Positions 1 to 7,896 of a stretch of 27,636 bases of DNA are shown piece by piece. The position numbers were made by a program, and so were the translations under genes. The stretch comes from a virus, in the IMG/VR virus record IMGVR_UViG_3300036770_000043, positions 1-27,636 of that record; one strand, given 5' to 3'. How positions within the stretch are numbered: position 1 is the stretch's first letter; each line of letters starts with the position of its first letter. The notes beneath the pieces are model-generated. The model saw only the letters and a program-made list of their open reading frames with translations. It had not been told where the DNA came from and did no database searches.

Positions 1-323
1 TCGTAAGTGATAGACGCGCTATTGACCGTGGACTCGTCAAACTGGTTGTCTTTCTGATATCGGTTCTGGCTGTCGAACAACGTAAACGGATTGCTAACCC
101 GTAGGCGACCAAACGCGTCCGCCTCCATGCCGGGAAAGGTTACCGGTACTGAAGATCCACTAGCCATAAGATTCCCCAGGATGCTGTCTAGACGGTTGAA
201 GTACAACCGCAGAATGTTGTTTAGCTGGTCGGTGTACTGCTGGTTGTATTGAACCGGTGCCAGCGGCAGGTTAGGCGCAGCAATCCGTTGAATCTCATAG
301 TCGGTGGTGACGATAAGACTCAC
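1..323 (-). CDS. Tail-region virion protein, 3' end beyond window (partial)
   Basis: An open minus-strand frame runs from a GTG at 321-323 to the left edge, giving 107 codons with no stop. The protein begins MSLIVTTDYEIQR and later contains FGRLRVSNPFTLFDSQNRY. I associate this FGRLRVSNP-x-TLFDS motif, from memory, with large virion or tail-associated proteins of uncultured phages. The GTG overlaps the TGA of the upstream homing endonuclease (GTGA). The only ribosome-binding-like stretch is a GGGGT a few bases upstream, inside the endonuclease gene. The frame choice is supported by sensible phage-like protein across the whole stretch. The function is not known: it may be a tail fibre or internal virion protein. 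Its size cannot be judged because the 3' part lies outside the window. Confidence 0.75.
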   Translation of the reverse strand, partial: MSLIVTTDYEIQRIAAPNLPLAPVQYNQQYTDQLNNILRLYFNRLDSILGNLMASGSSVPVTFPGMEADAFGRLRVSNPFTLFDSQNRYQKDNQFDESTVNSASITY

Positions 324-946
324 GTCGTACCCCAATGTATGCGCTCAAGTTCTTTGCGCGCGACGGCTGCTGCTTCTGCAGTGTTAAGCAACTTTGAATA
401 ATAAGCTTTTTTTCCAACAGTTATCTTTGCCAAAAACTTTTTACCAACAGCGCTTACTCCAATATAACCAGTTTTGTTATTTGCACGCAGGCGAGTATTT
501 CTATTTTGAGTTTGGACGCCAGCCCATCGGCAATTACTTGGTTCGTAGTTGCCATAAACATTGATTCGATCAAGACTTTCGTCGCCCTGCGGCTCTCCCA
601 TGTCAACCACAAACTTGGTGTAGTCCATCCACTCTGCACACACAGTCACCCCTTGACCACCATAGCGCGGATAGTCTTTGTCTGTAAGGACAGTGCATCT
701 TCTAATCATTGCTCGCCATGTGTTGTAAGAGCCTTTTCCTGTACCACCATGTTTGGTAATGCGTGACTTTAAGTAGCATCCACACGATGTGGTGTTGCCA
801 GTAACCAAACTGCCAGACGGAACGCAAACTTCTGTTCCGCATTCACACAAGCAGCGCCAAACAACCTTTTTGTTTTGATCCGTGCCTGCGCGCTCCACAA
901 CTCGCAGACGCCCAAATACCTGACCTGTCCTATCTACAAATTTCAT
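320..946 (-). CDS. HNH homing endonuclease with AP2-like DNA-binding domain
   Basis: The 208-residue protein looks like a free-standing homing endonuclease. Residues 30-57 hold a zinc-ribbon-like WRCLCECG...SCGC cysteine set. Residues 75-150 carry the nuclease pattern TWRAMIRRC, YGGQGVTVC, a DRI motif at 126-128 and PSNCRW at 136-141. Residues 157-205 look like an AP2 domain (NNKTGYIGV, then a basic strand and the helix AEAAAVARKELE). In this family the HNH part cuts DNA and AP2 contacts the target, which spreads the gene into phages lacking it. The start ATG has GGGAGGG 4-5 bases upstream. It lies between two structural genes, with a 54-base gap in front, unlike its tightly packed neighbours, and overlaps the next gene by GTGA. 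All key residues appear intact. Confidence 0.9.
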   Translation of the reverse strand: MKFVDRTGQVFGRLRVVERAGTDQNKKVVWRCLCECGTEVCVPSGSLVTGNTTSCGCYLKSRITKHGGTGKGSYNTWRAMIRRCTVLTDKDYPRYGGQGVTVCAEWMDYTKFVVDMGEPQGDESLDRINVYGNYEPSNCRWAGVQTQNRNTRLRANNKTGYIGVSAVGKKFLAKITVGKKAYYSKLLNTAEAAAVARKELERIHWGTT

Positions 947-970
947 AGAGCCCTCCCTGCATGAGACTCT

Positions 971-998
971 ATTATATCAACATAAACACCGATGGTAA
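971..998 (-). promoter_or_regulatory. Possible sigma70-type promoter for the HNH endonuclease gene
   Basis: In the 54-base gap before the endonuclease gene the minus strand reads TATAAT (971-976), a perfect -10 box. TTACCA (993-998) lies 16 bases upstream and matches the -35 consensus at four of six positions. The gap is one of only two in the window longer than 50 bases. A private promoter is common for homing endonucleases, but a single -10 match can occur by chance. Confidence 0.35.
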
Positions 999-1000
999 GG

Positions 1001-3109
1001 TCATCTCCTCCCATCAGCTCTGATATCGAGGCGCGGCGCACCAAGCTGCCATGCGGTGCCAATCTGGTCAGAGCTGATCTTAAATATCAACTGGCGACCC
1101 CGCGCTCTGGTGTAGATCTGACCAGTGAACTCTTCCGTGATGACATACGCACTGCCTTTGGCCACCGTAGCAGCTGCCGTATTGCCCGTACCAGAACCTG
1201 CGTTCTGCATCGGGAACAGAGTCATCGTTACCTTAGGTGCGTCACCATTCGGGGCGTTACTAGAGTTCTCAAACGTGATATCGGGGATGATCCGCCAGAC
1301 GTAGCCAAAGTTATGGCCGTCTTGGATATCGAACTCGGACGACGAGATATTGGCAGCGATAGCTACAGGAGTGCCTGTTTCGTTGTCATCAACGCCGTCT
1401 TCATGCTGAACCAGCAGGTTGTTATACGTCGCAGCAATCGGATACGGAAGCAAGCCAGAGTCCAGCCACGCTGACCGACCTAGAGTGCCGTAGTACCAGA
1501 TGTTCTCGATGTAGTTGTAGACGACATACCTATCGCTGGTCGTAGCGTTCTCAGAACAATAAAACCACCAGACTTCATTGAAGCCCTCGTTGGTTCCGCA
1601 ATAGACCTGTTGAGCTTGGTCCATGTTGAAGTCGGAGAACACATACCGCCGCAAGTCACAGTTAAGCGTTTGCACCCGGCCGTCATACTTGTAGAACTTG
1701 TCGATGCCCATCCAGTAGATAACACCGGACGCGATAGTCACCGCGTTCGGGCCCATGATCGAGATGTTGTCGCCTAGAAGCTGCACACCCCACACAAGCG
1801 GAGCACCCAAGTACTGCATCGAGTAAATGGCGGAGTCAGTGAAGACCGCGATTTCCTGACGGGTCTGCACCGCAGTGATTATCTCTGAGCCGTGCGATAG
1901 ACGCAGACTGCCAGCTTGGTTAGTAGCTTGAGGTGTCCAGACAAACGGATTTTCTTGGTCTGAAAACCGGATCAACATCGGATCAAGATAGGTAGAACCG
2001 TAGTCGTTGGTACCAAACACAATCACAAATCGCGAACTATCCGAGACGGTCAGGAAGTTCTGATACAACGGCGTATCAGCATCACCCAAGTCAAACAGGT
2101 CAATGCCTCGCGGCGACACATAGTTGATCCCTGAACCAGCCCCAGAAGTGGTGATAGGACTGCCACCCAGAGTTGTTGATACCTCGAACGTGTTAGCTGA
2201 AGCGTTAACAACGTAGTAGACCGTTCCTACGGTCAAACCTGTGGGAAGAGCACCCGTCGTGATGAAAGTGATTGCCGTGCCATCAGTGAACTCAAACCCT
2301 GTTGGCAGCGTAACTACGCCCGGAGTGGCAACGCTGATGGTTACTTGGATGGGCGCTGCGCCTACTTCAGCACTCCAGTAATAGATGCCACCACCACGCG
2401 GCCCGTAGAGCAGGTCCTGACCGAAGTTGATCTGATTCCACAGCTGTACTGCGTTAGGTGTCGTAGCGCCGATACCCCATGCGCCTGAACCCCAAGCACC
2501 CGCACCCCAGCCAGACAACGGGATCTGAACGGAACTGCCCGTATTCAGCTGGTACTGCGTAACTACAGTGCCGCCGCCTGGAGAGCCAGACACATCCGTG
2601 GCGTTTGCCGTTGCTGATACGGTGATGGTGTAAGTGTTGTTGCTGGTGACGACGACTTGAAACTCACCAGTCAAAACAGAGGCTGTGATGTTGCCTCCGA
2701 GACCTGTGATACCTGACCCGCTAAACGTCACAAAGTCGCCGCTACGGCACCCATGATCATTGTCCGTAACACTAATAGTTGAAGACCCATTCGTTGCAGT
2801 GAACGGGTTAGTCAGCGTAACAGTTGAACGAATCGGGGTAATGTCGTTGTACGCACTACCCTGAAGAATGTAGAACTTGAGGTTGGTGCCTACCCCAATA
2901 AGATTCAGGTTGGATAGCGTTGTCCAGTTCCACAGCGACCGACATACACCGAGGTATGTATTGGGCGAGAACTGCGTCCAACCACCAATCTTCTCCGGCG
3001 TGCCTTGACGGAAGCGCACCTTGTCGCACTCATACCAGCCACCTTCGGTGGTGTAGCGAGTGTTCTCACGGTTGACGCCAGGTTTGAAGATAGTCTTTTG
3101 AAGCGCCAT
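1001..3109 (-). CDS. Tail hub / packaged-DNA stabilisation-like protein
   Basis: This 702-residue protein begins MALQKTIFKPGVNRENTRY, followed by GGWYECDKVRFRQGTPEKIGGW. That N-terminus, and the later run ITAVQTRQEIAVFTDSAIY then YWMGIDKFYKYDGRVQTL, resemble phage tail hub proteins of the P22 gp10 / T7 gp12 type. Those close the head-tail channel and are largely beta-propeller. Two Ig-like, Ser/Thr/Gly-rich segments (about residues 95-190 and 245-335) seem inserted in the first half. The gene lies two bases after the endolysin stop and has only a weak ribosome binding site, so it is probably translated by coupling. The assignment to P22 gp10/T7 gp12 is inferred from position and general character, not from a catalytic motif. 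A different virion protein is possible. Confidence 0.6.
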   Translation of the reverse strand: MALQKTIFKPGVNRENTRYTTEGGWYECDKVRFRQGTPEKIGGWTQFSPNTYLGVCRSLWNWTTLSNLNLIGVGTNLKFYILQGSAYNDITPIRSTVTLTNPFTATNGSSTISVTDNDHGCRSGDFVTFSGSGITGLGGNITASVLTGEFQVVVTSNNTYTITVSATANATDVSGSPGGGTVVTQYQLNTGSSVQIPLSGWGAGAWGSGAWGIGATTPNAVQLWNQINFGQDLLYGPRGGGIYYWSAEVGAAPIQVTISVATPGVVTLPTGFEFTDGTAITFITTGALPTGLTVGTVYYVVNASANTFEVSTTLGGSPITTSGAGSGINYVSPRGIDLFDLGDADTPLYQNFLTVSDSSRFVIVFGTNDYGSTYLDPMLIRFSDQENPFVWTPQATNQAGSLRLSHGSEIITAVQTRQEIAVFTDSAIYSMQYLGAPLVWGVQLLGDNISIMGPNAVTIASGVIYWMGIDKFYKYDGRVQTLNCDLRRYVFSDFNMDQAQQVYCGTNEGFNEVWWFYCSENATTSDRYVVYNYIENIWYYGTLGRSAWLDSGLLPYPIAATYNNLLVQHEDGVDDNETGTPVAIAANISSSEFDIQDGHNFGYVWRIIPDITFENSSNAPNGDAPKVTMTLFPMQNAGSGTGNTAAATVAKGSAYVITEEFTGQIYTRARGRQLIFKISSDQIGTAWQLGAPRLDIRADGRR

Positions 3110-3111
3110 GA

Positions 3112-3549
3112 TCAGCCCGTATAAGTTCTGGTTCCAGCTCGATCAATCACCAGCTTCTGCATTCTAGGCTTCGCACTCGGGGTGTTAGGGATGCTGATAT
3201 GAACCCACGAGTTGAACTCCTTGATGACCTGATCGTACTTGATATTGCTACCTACGATCTTCTTCATCAAGTCATCAATGCTCATCTTCAGCGCCCGGAT
3301 ATCTGCTGCACAGCCAAACATGTGCTGACTGGTCTTGCTACCGCCAATCCCAGCATTAACCTGTGGTGACCGATACCCGGACGACACGATGATTGGCGTA
3401 CCAGATAGCGTGCGGACTTCTTCCAACAGAACAGCCAGCCTCTTCAGGTTCTCAATTACCTTTTCATCCGGCTCGTTATTCAAACCATGACGCTCGGCAT
3501 ACTCAGACTGAGCAAGCTCCTTGAGACTGAAGTTAGGCGAGAGCTTCAC
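3112..3549 (-). CDS. M15-family zinc D-Ala-D-Ala carboxypeptidase-like endolysin
   Basis: The 145-residue protein has the M15A/VanY-like pattern. SSGYRSPQVNAGIGGSKTSQH at 56-76 supplies the first zinc histidine (H76), D83 in FGCAADIR is the second ligand, and SWVHISI supplies H117. E111 is a candidate catalytic base. Such enzymes cut peptide cross-links of peptidoglycan and lyse the host at the end of infection. There is no signal peptide, which fits release through the holin encoded just upstream. The start is GTG and overlaps the holin stop as GTGA, with no strong ribosome binding site, so coupling to holin translation is likely. The length is typical of single-domain phage M15 endolysins. 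Confidence 0.88.
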   Translation of the reverse strand: MKLSPNFSLKELAQSEYAERHGLNNEPDEKVIENLKRLAVLLEEVRTLSGTPIIVSSGYRSPQVNAGIGGSKTSQHMFGCAADIRALKMSIDDLMKKIVGSNIKYDQVIKEFNSWVHISIPNTPSAKPRMQKLVIDRAGTRTYTG

Positions 3550-3914
3550 TTGGCTTTGCGTGCGTAGAACAGAGTGCGATCGCCAAACAGATAGAACCCG
3601 ATGGCCGAGGCAAAGTTGTTCACGGCATCAGAAGAGTGCCCAATGAGCATCAAGTAAGCCCAAGTCAACAACACTACGGCTACAACCGTGGGGCGTTGGA
3701 GGCGAATGATTGCCTCTACCCATGGGTAGCTTTGGTTGTTACCACCGGCCTCATTCATCGCCTTGAACATATCAAGGTCAAGCTGCCGCATCTGAGCGTA
3801 CTGTTCAATCGTGCTTGGCTTGAACTCCTCGGGTGCGATGAACCGCGCAATCAGAGACTTGCCAAGATCAAGAGCCAGGGGGCCCAACGCCGCAAGGATA
3901 GTGATTGGATCCAT
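3546..3914 (-). CDS. Holin-like membrane protein (GTA holin 3TM type)
   Basis: The 122-residue protein has an N-terminal hydrophobic stretch (ITILAALGPLALDLGKSLI), a polar middle (residues 30-65), and a hydrophobic hairpin (TVVAVVLLTWAYLMLIGHS, then NNFASAIGFYLFGDRTLFY). This resembles the three-helix holin family first described for gene-transfer-agent release, where the WVEAIIRLQRP-like segment precedes the second helix. Holins form lesions in the inner membrane so that endolysin can reach the wall. The next gene overlaps by four bases and encodes the M15 endolysin, which strongly supports a lysis cassette. The charged C-terminus YARKAK fits a cytoplasmic tail. The family is assigned by topology and context. 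Confidence 0.75.
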   Translation of the reverse strand: MDPITILAALGPLALDLGKSLIARFIAPEEFKPSTIEQYAQMRQLDLDMFKAMNEAGGNNQSYPWVEAIIRLQRPTVVAVVLLTWAYLMLIGHSSDAVNNFASAIGFYLFGDRTLFYARKAK

Positions 3915-3915
3915 G

Positions 3916-4071
3916 TCAGTTGCTCATGAAAAAGTTAAACATCCCAACGCGCCACTTCCTGGCACTTAGGTCAGCGCCAAGTTCAAAGACTGTGACCGCA
4001 CCAAGTCTTAATTTGATCTCGATGCGGTCAACGTTCTTGTTCTGGCTACGCCAGCCGTTGGTGAGCTTCAT
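3916..4071 (-). CDS. Small unknown protein upstream of holin (51 aa)
   Basis: I chose the ATG at 4069-4071, giving a 51-residue protein MKLTNGWRSQNKNVDRIEIK... ending RKWRVGMFNFFMSN. A longer reading from 4113 would run far into the preceding gene. This ATG lies two bases after the stop of that gene, matching the packing used elsewhere. The protein is basic, with a hydrophobic C-terminal stretch (WRVGMFNFF). I do not recognise a family, although endings like KWRVG-x-xNF seem familiar from phage structural regions. Its place just before the holin does not by itself show a lysis role. Confidence 0.55.
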   Translation of the reverse strand: MKLTNGWRSQNKNVDRIEIKLRLGAVTVFELGADLSARKWRVGMFNFFMSN

Positions 4072-4073
4072 GC

Positions 4074-4418
4074 TCAGCCAGCATCTAGAGCAGCCTTGCG
4101 GTCCCACACCCACTGTGCTGCAGCAACAGGGTCAAACGGGATGGTAGCGTCAAGGTCATCAGGATTGGCCGGGTCCGGTTGAGTCCAGTCTGCACCTACA
4201 GCGGTAAGGTAGGCTTCAAGATCTGCTTGAGTCGCAATGACTTCAGCGTCACCCGTGTCGTCATTCTCCGAAAGGCCAATCATGACCATGTCACGCGGGC
4301 TGGGAGTATTTGGATCCCCAACAACAAACACGCCACCAACACCTTCCGGGTGGAGGCAAAGGAACGACGGCACCGTGCCGTCAGGATTCAGTCTGTACTT
4401 GATGCAATGGTGCGCCAT
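4074..4418 (-). CDS. Hypothetical phage protein (114 aa)
   Basis: The start at 4416-4418 was chosen because AAGGAG lies six bases upstream; the in-frame ATG at 4463 has no such site. The protein begins MAHHCIKYRLNPDGTVPSFL and ends AAAQWVWDRKAALDAG. It is acidic, with Asp/Pro-rich segments (QPDPANPDDLDATIPFDP) and no membrane segment. The first 38 bases overlap the 3' end of the glycosyltransferase gene, a larger overlap than others here. I do not recognise a function; the C-terminal WVWDRKAAL ending is familiar from other uncultured phage proteins. It lies between the glycosyltransferase and lysis genes. Confidence 0.65.
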   Translation of the reverse strand: MAHHCIKYRLNPDGTVPSFLCLHPEGVGGVFVVGDPNTPSPRDMVMIGLSENDDTGDAEVIATQADLEAYLTAVGADWTQPDPANPDDLDATIPFDPVAAAQWVWDRKAALDAG

Positions 4419-5130
4419 GGTCGGCTCCTTCAGAATATTGACCGCTAAACAGATACGCCCCAAAGTGGCCTAACTTGCACCACGGAGCAGCCCAAATCTC
4501 ACCGCCACGTTCGCGGTACATGTGGCAGAAGTTGTAGTCCTCAGAGAGAAGCTCGTTGTTGACGTTCTGCACCTTGAAGAAGTCATACACCTTGTCTTCC
4601 GCATTGATGGTCACGCCACCATTCTTGTACCAGCCAACGTAGGGCATCAGCTTCTCAAAGACATCCCTGCGGATCAGCATGAACCCCGTGCCAATATGCT
4701 TCACTTGGAACGGCGTATCCGGGTCGGTCATGTGGTGACCGTCCAGATGATTGATGTTGAAGATTCCAGTTAGGGCCGACAGGTTCTTGTGGTTGAGAAC
4801 AGCGCCCATGCGAACGCGGTCCCAATTGATGCCCTTCATCGGCACCGGCCCACCGATGATGCCCTTGTCTGCCTTGATCATCTTGGCGATGTCATTCGGC
4901 TCAAACTTCTGGTCGGCATCGATGAACATCAGATGGGTGGCATCCGGCATCCGAAGGAAGTGATGCGCGATAGTGTTGCGACCCCGTTGGATCAGAGACT
5001 CATTGCCCAGAAAGACACAAGTCATCTTGATGTTGTACTGGATGCACGCCTCTTTAAGAGCCAACAGAGACTGGGTGTACTCCGTGCACATCATCCCGCC
5101 ATAGCAAGGGGTGCCGACGACTAGGTGCAT
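4381..5130 (-). CDS. GT-A fold glycosyltransferase-like protein
   Basis: The 249-residue protein has the layout of a nucleotide-sugar transferase with a GT-A fold. The N-terminal strand MHLVVGTPCYGG is followed by a helix, then SLIQRGRNTIAHHFL (45-59). The metal-binding DxD is at 71-73 in HLMFIDADQKFEPND. The acceptor-side loop contains HIGTGFMLIRRDVFEKL and the acidic LLSEDYNFC. These enzymes attach sugars to a protein, lipid or DNA acceptor using a nucleotide-sugar donor and a divalent metal. No membrane segment is seen. AGGAGG stands 8 bases before the ATG, and the gene overlaps the previous stop as TAATG. It sits among virion genes, so a virion protein or host surface glycan is a plausible target, but the acceptor is unknown. 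Confidence 0.8.
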   Translation of the reverse strand: MHLVVGTPCYGGMMCTEYTQSLLALKEACIQYNIKMTCVFLGNESLIQRGRNTIAHHFLRMPDATHLMFIDADQKFEPNDIAKMIKADKGIIGGPVPMKGINWDRVRMGAVLNHKNLSALTGIFNINHLDGHHMTDPDTPFQVKHIGTGFMLIRRDVFEKLMPYVGWYKNGGVTINAEDKVYDFFKVQNVNNELLSEDYNFCHMYRERGGEIWAAPWCKLGHFGAYLFSGQYSEGADHGAPLHQVQTES

Positions 5131-5984
5131 TACGCAGCCTCCTCGTTCGGGGGCGGAGCTTCTTCAAGAAGCGGGGTGTTAGTCAGGCTGGACTTGTCAA
5201 AGACGCTGAAGCCACGACGAGCAGCAAAGGTCTCCGGGTCTTTCTCCCACTTGTCTGCACAAGCCTCAAGCCAGCGCATAGTCATCTCATGGGTAGGAGC
5301 CTTGCCTTCGGAGATGAGTTGGTTCTCCATGTGCAGGTAGGCGAACACTTCAGCCTGGGCCTGAGCAGCGTTAATACCGAGGTCGAACAGGTAGATGAGG
5401 TTGCCTTCGTCAATCATGCCGTTGCGGCTACGCGCAGCGTTCAGAGCCTGCTTCATGCAGGTCATAATATGGTACCGCGCTTCTTCGCGCTCGTAGTCTT
5501 CTTCGGTGATTTCGTTCTTGCCAACCTTTTCCAACAGTTGCGCATGTTGGTTGACCATGAAGTTCATCTTACGGATAGCACCGTTAACGTGGTTCTGCGT
5601 GCCTTCCATCTGACCTTGAAGTTCAAGAATCTCAATCTCTAGAAGCTCCTTCTGGAACTCATCGAGAGGTTCCTTGGGGTTCTCCAGTTCGTTCTGCTTG
5701 CGCTTGAGTTCAACCTGCTTCTTGCGCATGTTGATGTACGCCTCTTGAAGGGCGGAGCGGGTGCGATCGATCTCGGCCAGCGTGTGCTTGATTGACCGGA
5801 TAGGAGTGATAGCCGTCACGTCCAGCGTGACCTGCATGAACTGTGAGTGCGACTTGTGGAAGTTCGACGTGTCCCGCACAACGGCAGGCATCTTGGTGTC
5901 GATGTTCTTCAGCATCAAGTTGTACTCCGGCTTCTTAACAGCCAGAGCAGTAGTCATGTTGCTGATGATGAGGTCGTTGCTCAA
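5130..5984 (-). CDS. Coiled-coil virion-region protein, function unknown
   Basis: The 284-residue protein starts with TTG (5982-5984), supported by AGGAG six bases upstream; no ATG near it has such a site. Residues about 80-165 are long charged helices (LQEAYINMRKKQVELKRKQNELENP, then EFQKELLEIEILELQGQME), predicted coiled coil. The C-terminus is an acidic, proline-rich tail (TPLLEEAPPPNEEAA). I do not recognise a catalytic motif. The gene directly follows the Kelch-repeat genes and precedes the glycosyltransferase. It could be a trimeric fibre component, a chaperone for the appendage proteins, or an internal virion protein; nothing in the sequence decides between these. Confidence 0.7.
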   Translation of the reverse strand: MSNDLIISNMTTALAVKKPEYNLMLKNIDTKMPAVVRDTSNFHKSHSQFMQVTLDVTAITPIRSIKHTLAEIDRTRSALQEAYINMRKKQVELKRKQNELENPKEPLDEFQKELLEIEILELQGQMEGTQNHVNGAIRKMNFMVNQHAQLLEKVGKNEITEEDYEREEARYHIMTCMKQALNAARSRNGMIDEGNLIYLFDLGINAAQAQAEVFAYLHMENQLISEGKAPTHEMTMRWLEACADKWEKDPETFAARRGFSVFDKSSLTNTPLLEEAPPPNEEAA

Positions 5985-5997
5985 TGTTATCTCCTAG

Positions 5998-7896
5998 TTA
6001 AAGACCGCCGTGGGCGTTGGAACAAGCGCCTTGGGTATTTAAAGAGCTGGCTCGCGTTTGCAAGTCACCAAAATCTGTAGCGTTGCCAGCAGAGGCGATA
6101 GTAACGTAGTCAATTACGTTTGATGTACTCCCTCCGGCAAATAACCCTGTGACACTTGACGATGCTGACGAAAGAAAACTTCTTGCAACCGTTAGGTCAC
6201 CAAAATCAATCGCATTCCCAGCGGAGGCAATTGTTATGTAGTCAATAACATTGCTTGTTGACCCCGTATCTCCTCCCCCAAATAACCCTCTGGTTGGGGA
6301 AGAGCATGAAGCCGCCGTTCCTCTCGCAACCGTTAAATCACCAAAATCTGTAGCATTACCAGTTGATGCAATGGTGACGTAATTTACGACGTTGCTTGCC
6401 GCGCCACTTACATCTCCGCCGCCAAATATGCCTCGCGTCGTAGATGAACACGCAGCAACAAATTCTATTGCCACCAACAAATCACCAAAATCCGTGGCAT
6501 TTCCCACTGATGCAATAGTGACATAATCAATGGTGTTTACAGCCGATGTGGTTGCGCCACCACCAAATAAGCCCCTTGTTTCTGATGAACAAGCAGACAG
6601 CCCGTATCTGGTTTGCGTTAAATCACCAAAATCCGTCGCTTTACCAAAAGTTGAATAACCAACATATTCAATAACATTGGTGTCTCCAGAATTTGTTGTG
6701 CCACCACCAAACAACCCCCGCGTTGACGACGAGCATGCGCCAAGATACCTTGTAGCGACACCAAGGTCTCCAAATAACATTGCATTGCCAGTTGTAGCAA
6801 TGTTGACATATTGAATGGCAGTTTGAATAAACCCATTAGACCCTCCACCAAACAGCGCAATCTCGGAACTTGTCGGCGTGGGTTGAACTGCGGCTGTGGC
6901 TGATGAGCAGGCGGCCAAACCAAATCGAGCTACCGTTAAATCACCAAAGTCTGTAGCGTTACCCGTAGAAGCAATTGTGACGTAATCAATGACATTAGTC
7001 TCACTTCCTGATGATCCGCCACCAAAAAGCCCTCTAGTGTCAGAAGAACAACCCGCCGCGTATATTATTGATTGCGTTAAATCACCAAAATCTGTGGCAT
7101 TACCAACAGAAGCAAGTGTTATATAATCAATTATATTTGTATAACTTGAGGTAGATTCGCCGCCAGCAAAAAGCCCTCTTGTTGCAGAAGAGCAACTAGC
7201 AACTGCGGATCTTGCTAATGTCAAATCGCCAAAATCAGTAGCGTTTCCAGTTGAGGCAATCGTGACGTAGTCAATTACGTTTGATTGGACTGTTGAATAA
7301 CCACCACCAAATACCCCTCTTACATCTGACGCGCATCCTCCAGAACCAGAACGAGCTTGTGTCAAATCACCAAAATCTGTAGCGTTGCCTGTTGTGGCAA
7401 TGGTTATATAATCAATAACATTAGAGCTAGAACCGCTGTCTCCGCCAGCATAAATACCTCTTACATAGTTTGAACAAGCGGCAGGCGCAAATCGAGCTAC
7501 CGTTAAATCACCAAAGTCTGTGGCATTCCCGGACGTCGCTATTGTGACGTATTCCATTACATTAGATGGGCCTAGACCGCCGCCAAAGACACCTCTTACG
7601 TTAGACGAACATCCCGACAAGTATCTCTCCGCTATAGTTAAGTCACCAAAGTCCGTGGCGTTGCCTACGGTAGCAATTATGACTTTATCTATAACGTTGA
7701 CGTCCCCCCCAGACGTTCCACCCCCAAACAGCCCAATCGGCGCCGCATTCCCAGCAATCGGCCACAGCCCTTGCTTCAGCCAATAAGACACTTGGTCTAG
7801 CGTCCACACACCGGGGGCTGCACCGTCTTGATACGGGCCTTGGGGCGTCGGAGGAGTCTTGCGGATAAGGCCACCCGGCCAGTTTTGAATCGACAT
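5998..7896 (-). CDS. Kelch-like repeat protein C, 12 repeats, probable appendage/receptor-binding protein
   Basis: The 632-residue protein has a short N-terminal anchor (SIQNWPGGLIRKTPP, then GVWTLDQVSYWLKQGLWP) and twelve repeats of about 48 residues from residue 54 to the end. Each repeat follows RGLFGGG - variable loop - NVIDYVTIASTGNATDFGDL - variable - ACSS. The GG doublet, hydrophobic strand, FGDL and following Arg match a Kelch propeller blade. A proline/threonine linker (AAVQPTPTSSE, near 6861-6905) separates repeats 6 and 7, suggesting two six-bladed propellers. Unlike its two upstream paralogues it has no Fn3-like domain. The start ATG at 7894-7896 shares its A with the preceding TGA and has GGAGGA five bases upstream; a GTG at 7899 is too close to that site. 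It ends in NAHGGL, as its paralogues do with small changes. Receptor binding is inferred. Confidence 0.85.
   Translation of the reverse strand: MSIQNWPGGLIRKTPPTPQGPYQDGAAPGVWTLDQVSYWLKQGLWPIAGNAAPIGLFGGGTSGGDVNVIDKVIIATVGNATDFGDLTIAERYLSGCSSNVRGVFGGGLGPSNVMEYVTIATSGNATDFGDLTVARFAPAACSNYVRGIYAGGDSGSSSNVIDYITIATTGNATDFGDLTQARSGSGGCASDVRGVFGGGYSTVQSNVIDYVTIASTGNATDFGDLTLARSAVASCSSATRGLFAGGESTSSYTNIIDYITLASVGNATDFGDLTQSIIYAAGCSSDTRGLFGGGSSGSETNVIDYVTIASTGNATDFGDLTVARFGLAACSSATAAVQPTPTSSEIALFGGGSNGFIQTAIQYVNIATTGNAMLFGDLGVATRYLGACSSSTRGLFGGGTTNSGDTNVIEYVGYSTFGKATDFGDLTQTRYGLSACSSETRGLFGGGATTSAVNTIDYVTIASVGNATDFGDLLVAIEFVAACSSTTRGIFGGGDVSGAASNVVNYVTIASTGNATDFGDLTVARGTAASCSSPTRGLFGGGDTGSTSNVIDYITIASAGNAIDFGDLTVARSFLSSASSSVTGLFAGGSTSNVIDYVTIASAGNATDFGDLQTRASSLNTQGACSNAHGGL
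6001..7737 (-). repeat. Twelve tandem repeats of about 145 bp in Kelch-like gene C
   Basis: Twelve diverged direct repeats encode the blades. The best-conserved DNA is the block for GNATDFGDLT (plus strand like aaatcaccaaaatctgtagc), while the block after GGG varies in length and sequence. Unit length varies from about 43 to 58 codons because of loop differences. The array is visibly more AT-rich than the anchor region at 7740-7896. Confidence 0.9.

Noticed and set aside
992-1474. Plus-strand open frame (160 codons) opposite the hub-like gene
   Set aside because: No initiation signal, no motif, and fully inside a well-supported minus-strand gene.
3546-3549. Possible frameshift joining holin and endolysin
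   Set aside because: Both proteins are complete and have separate functions; the GTGA overlap explains the frame change.
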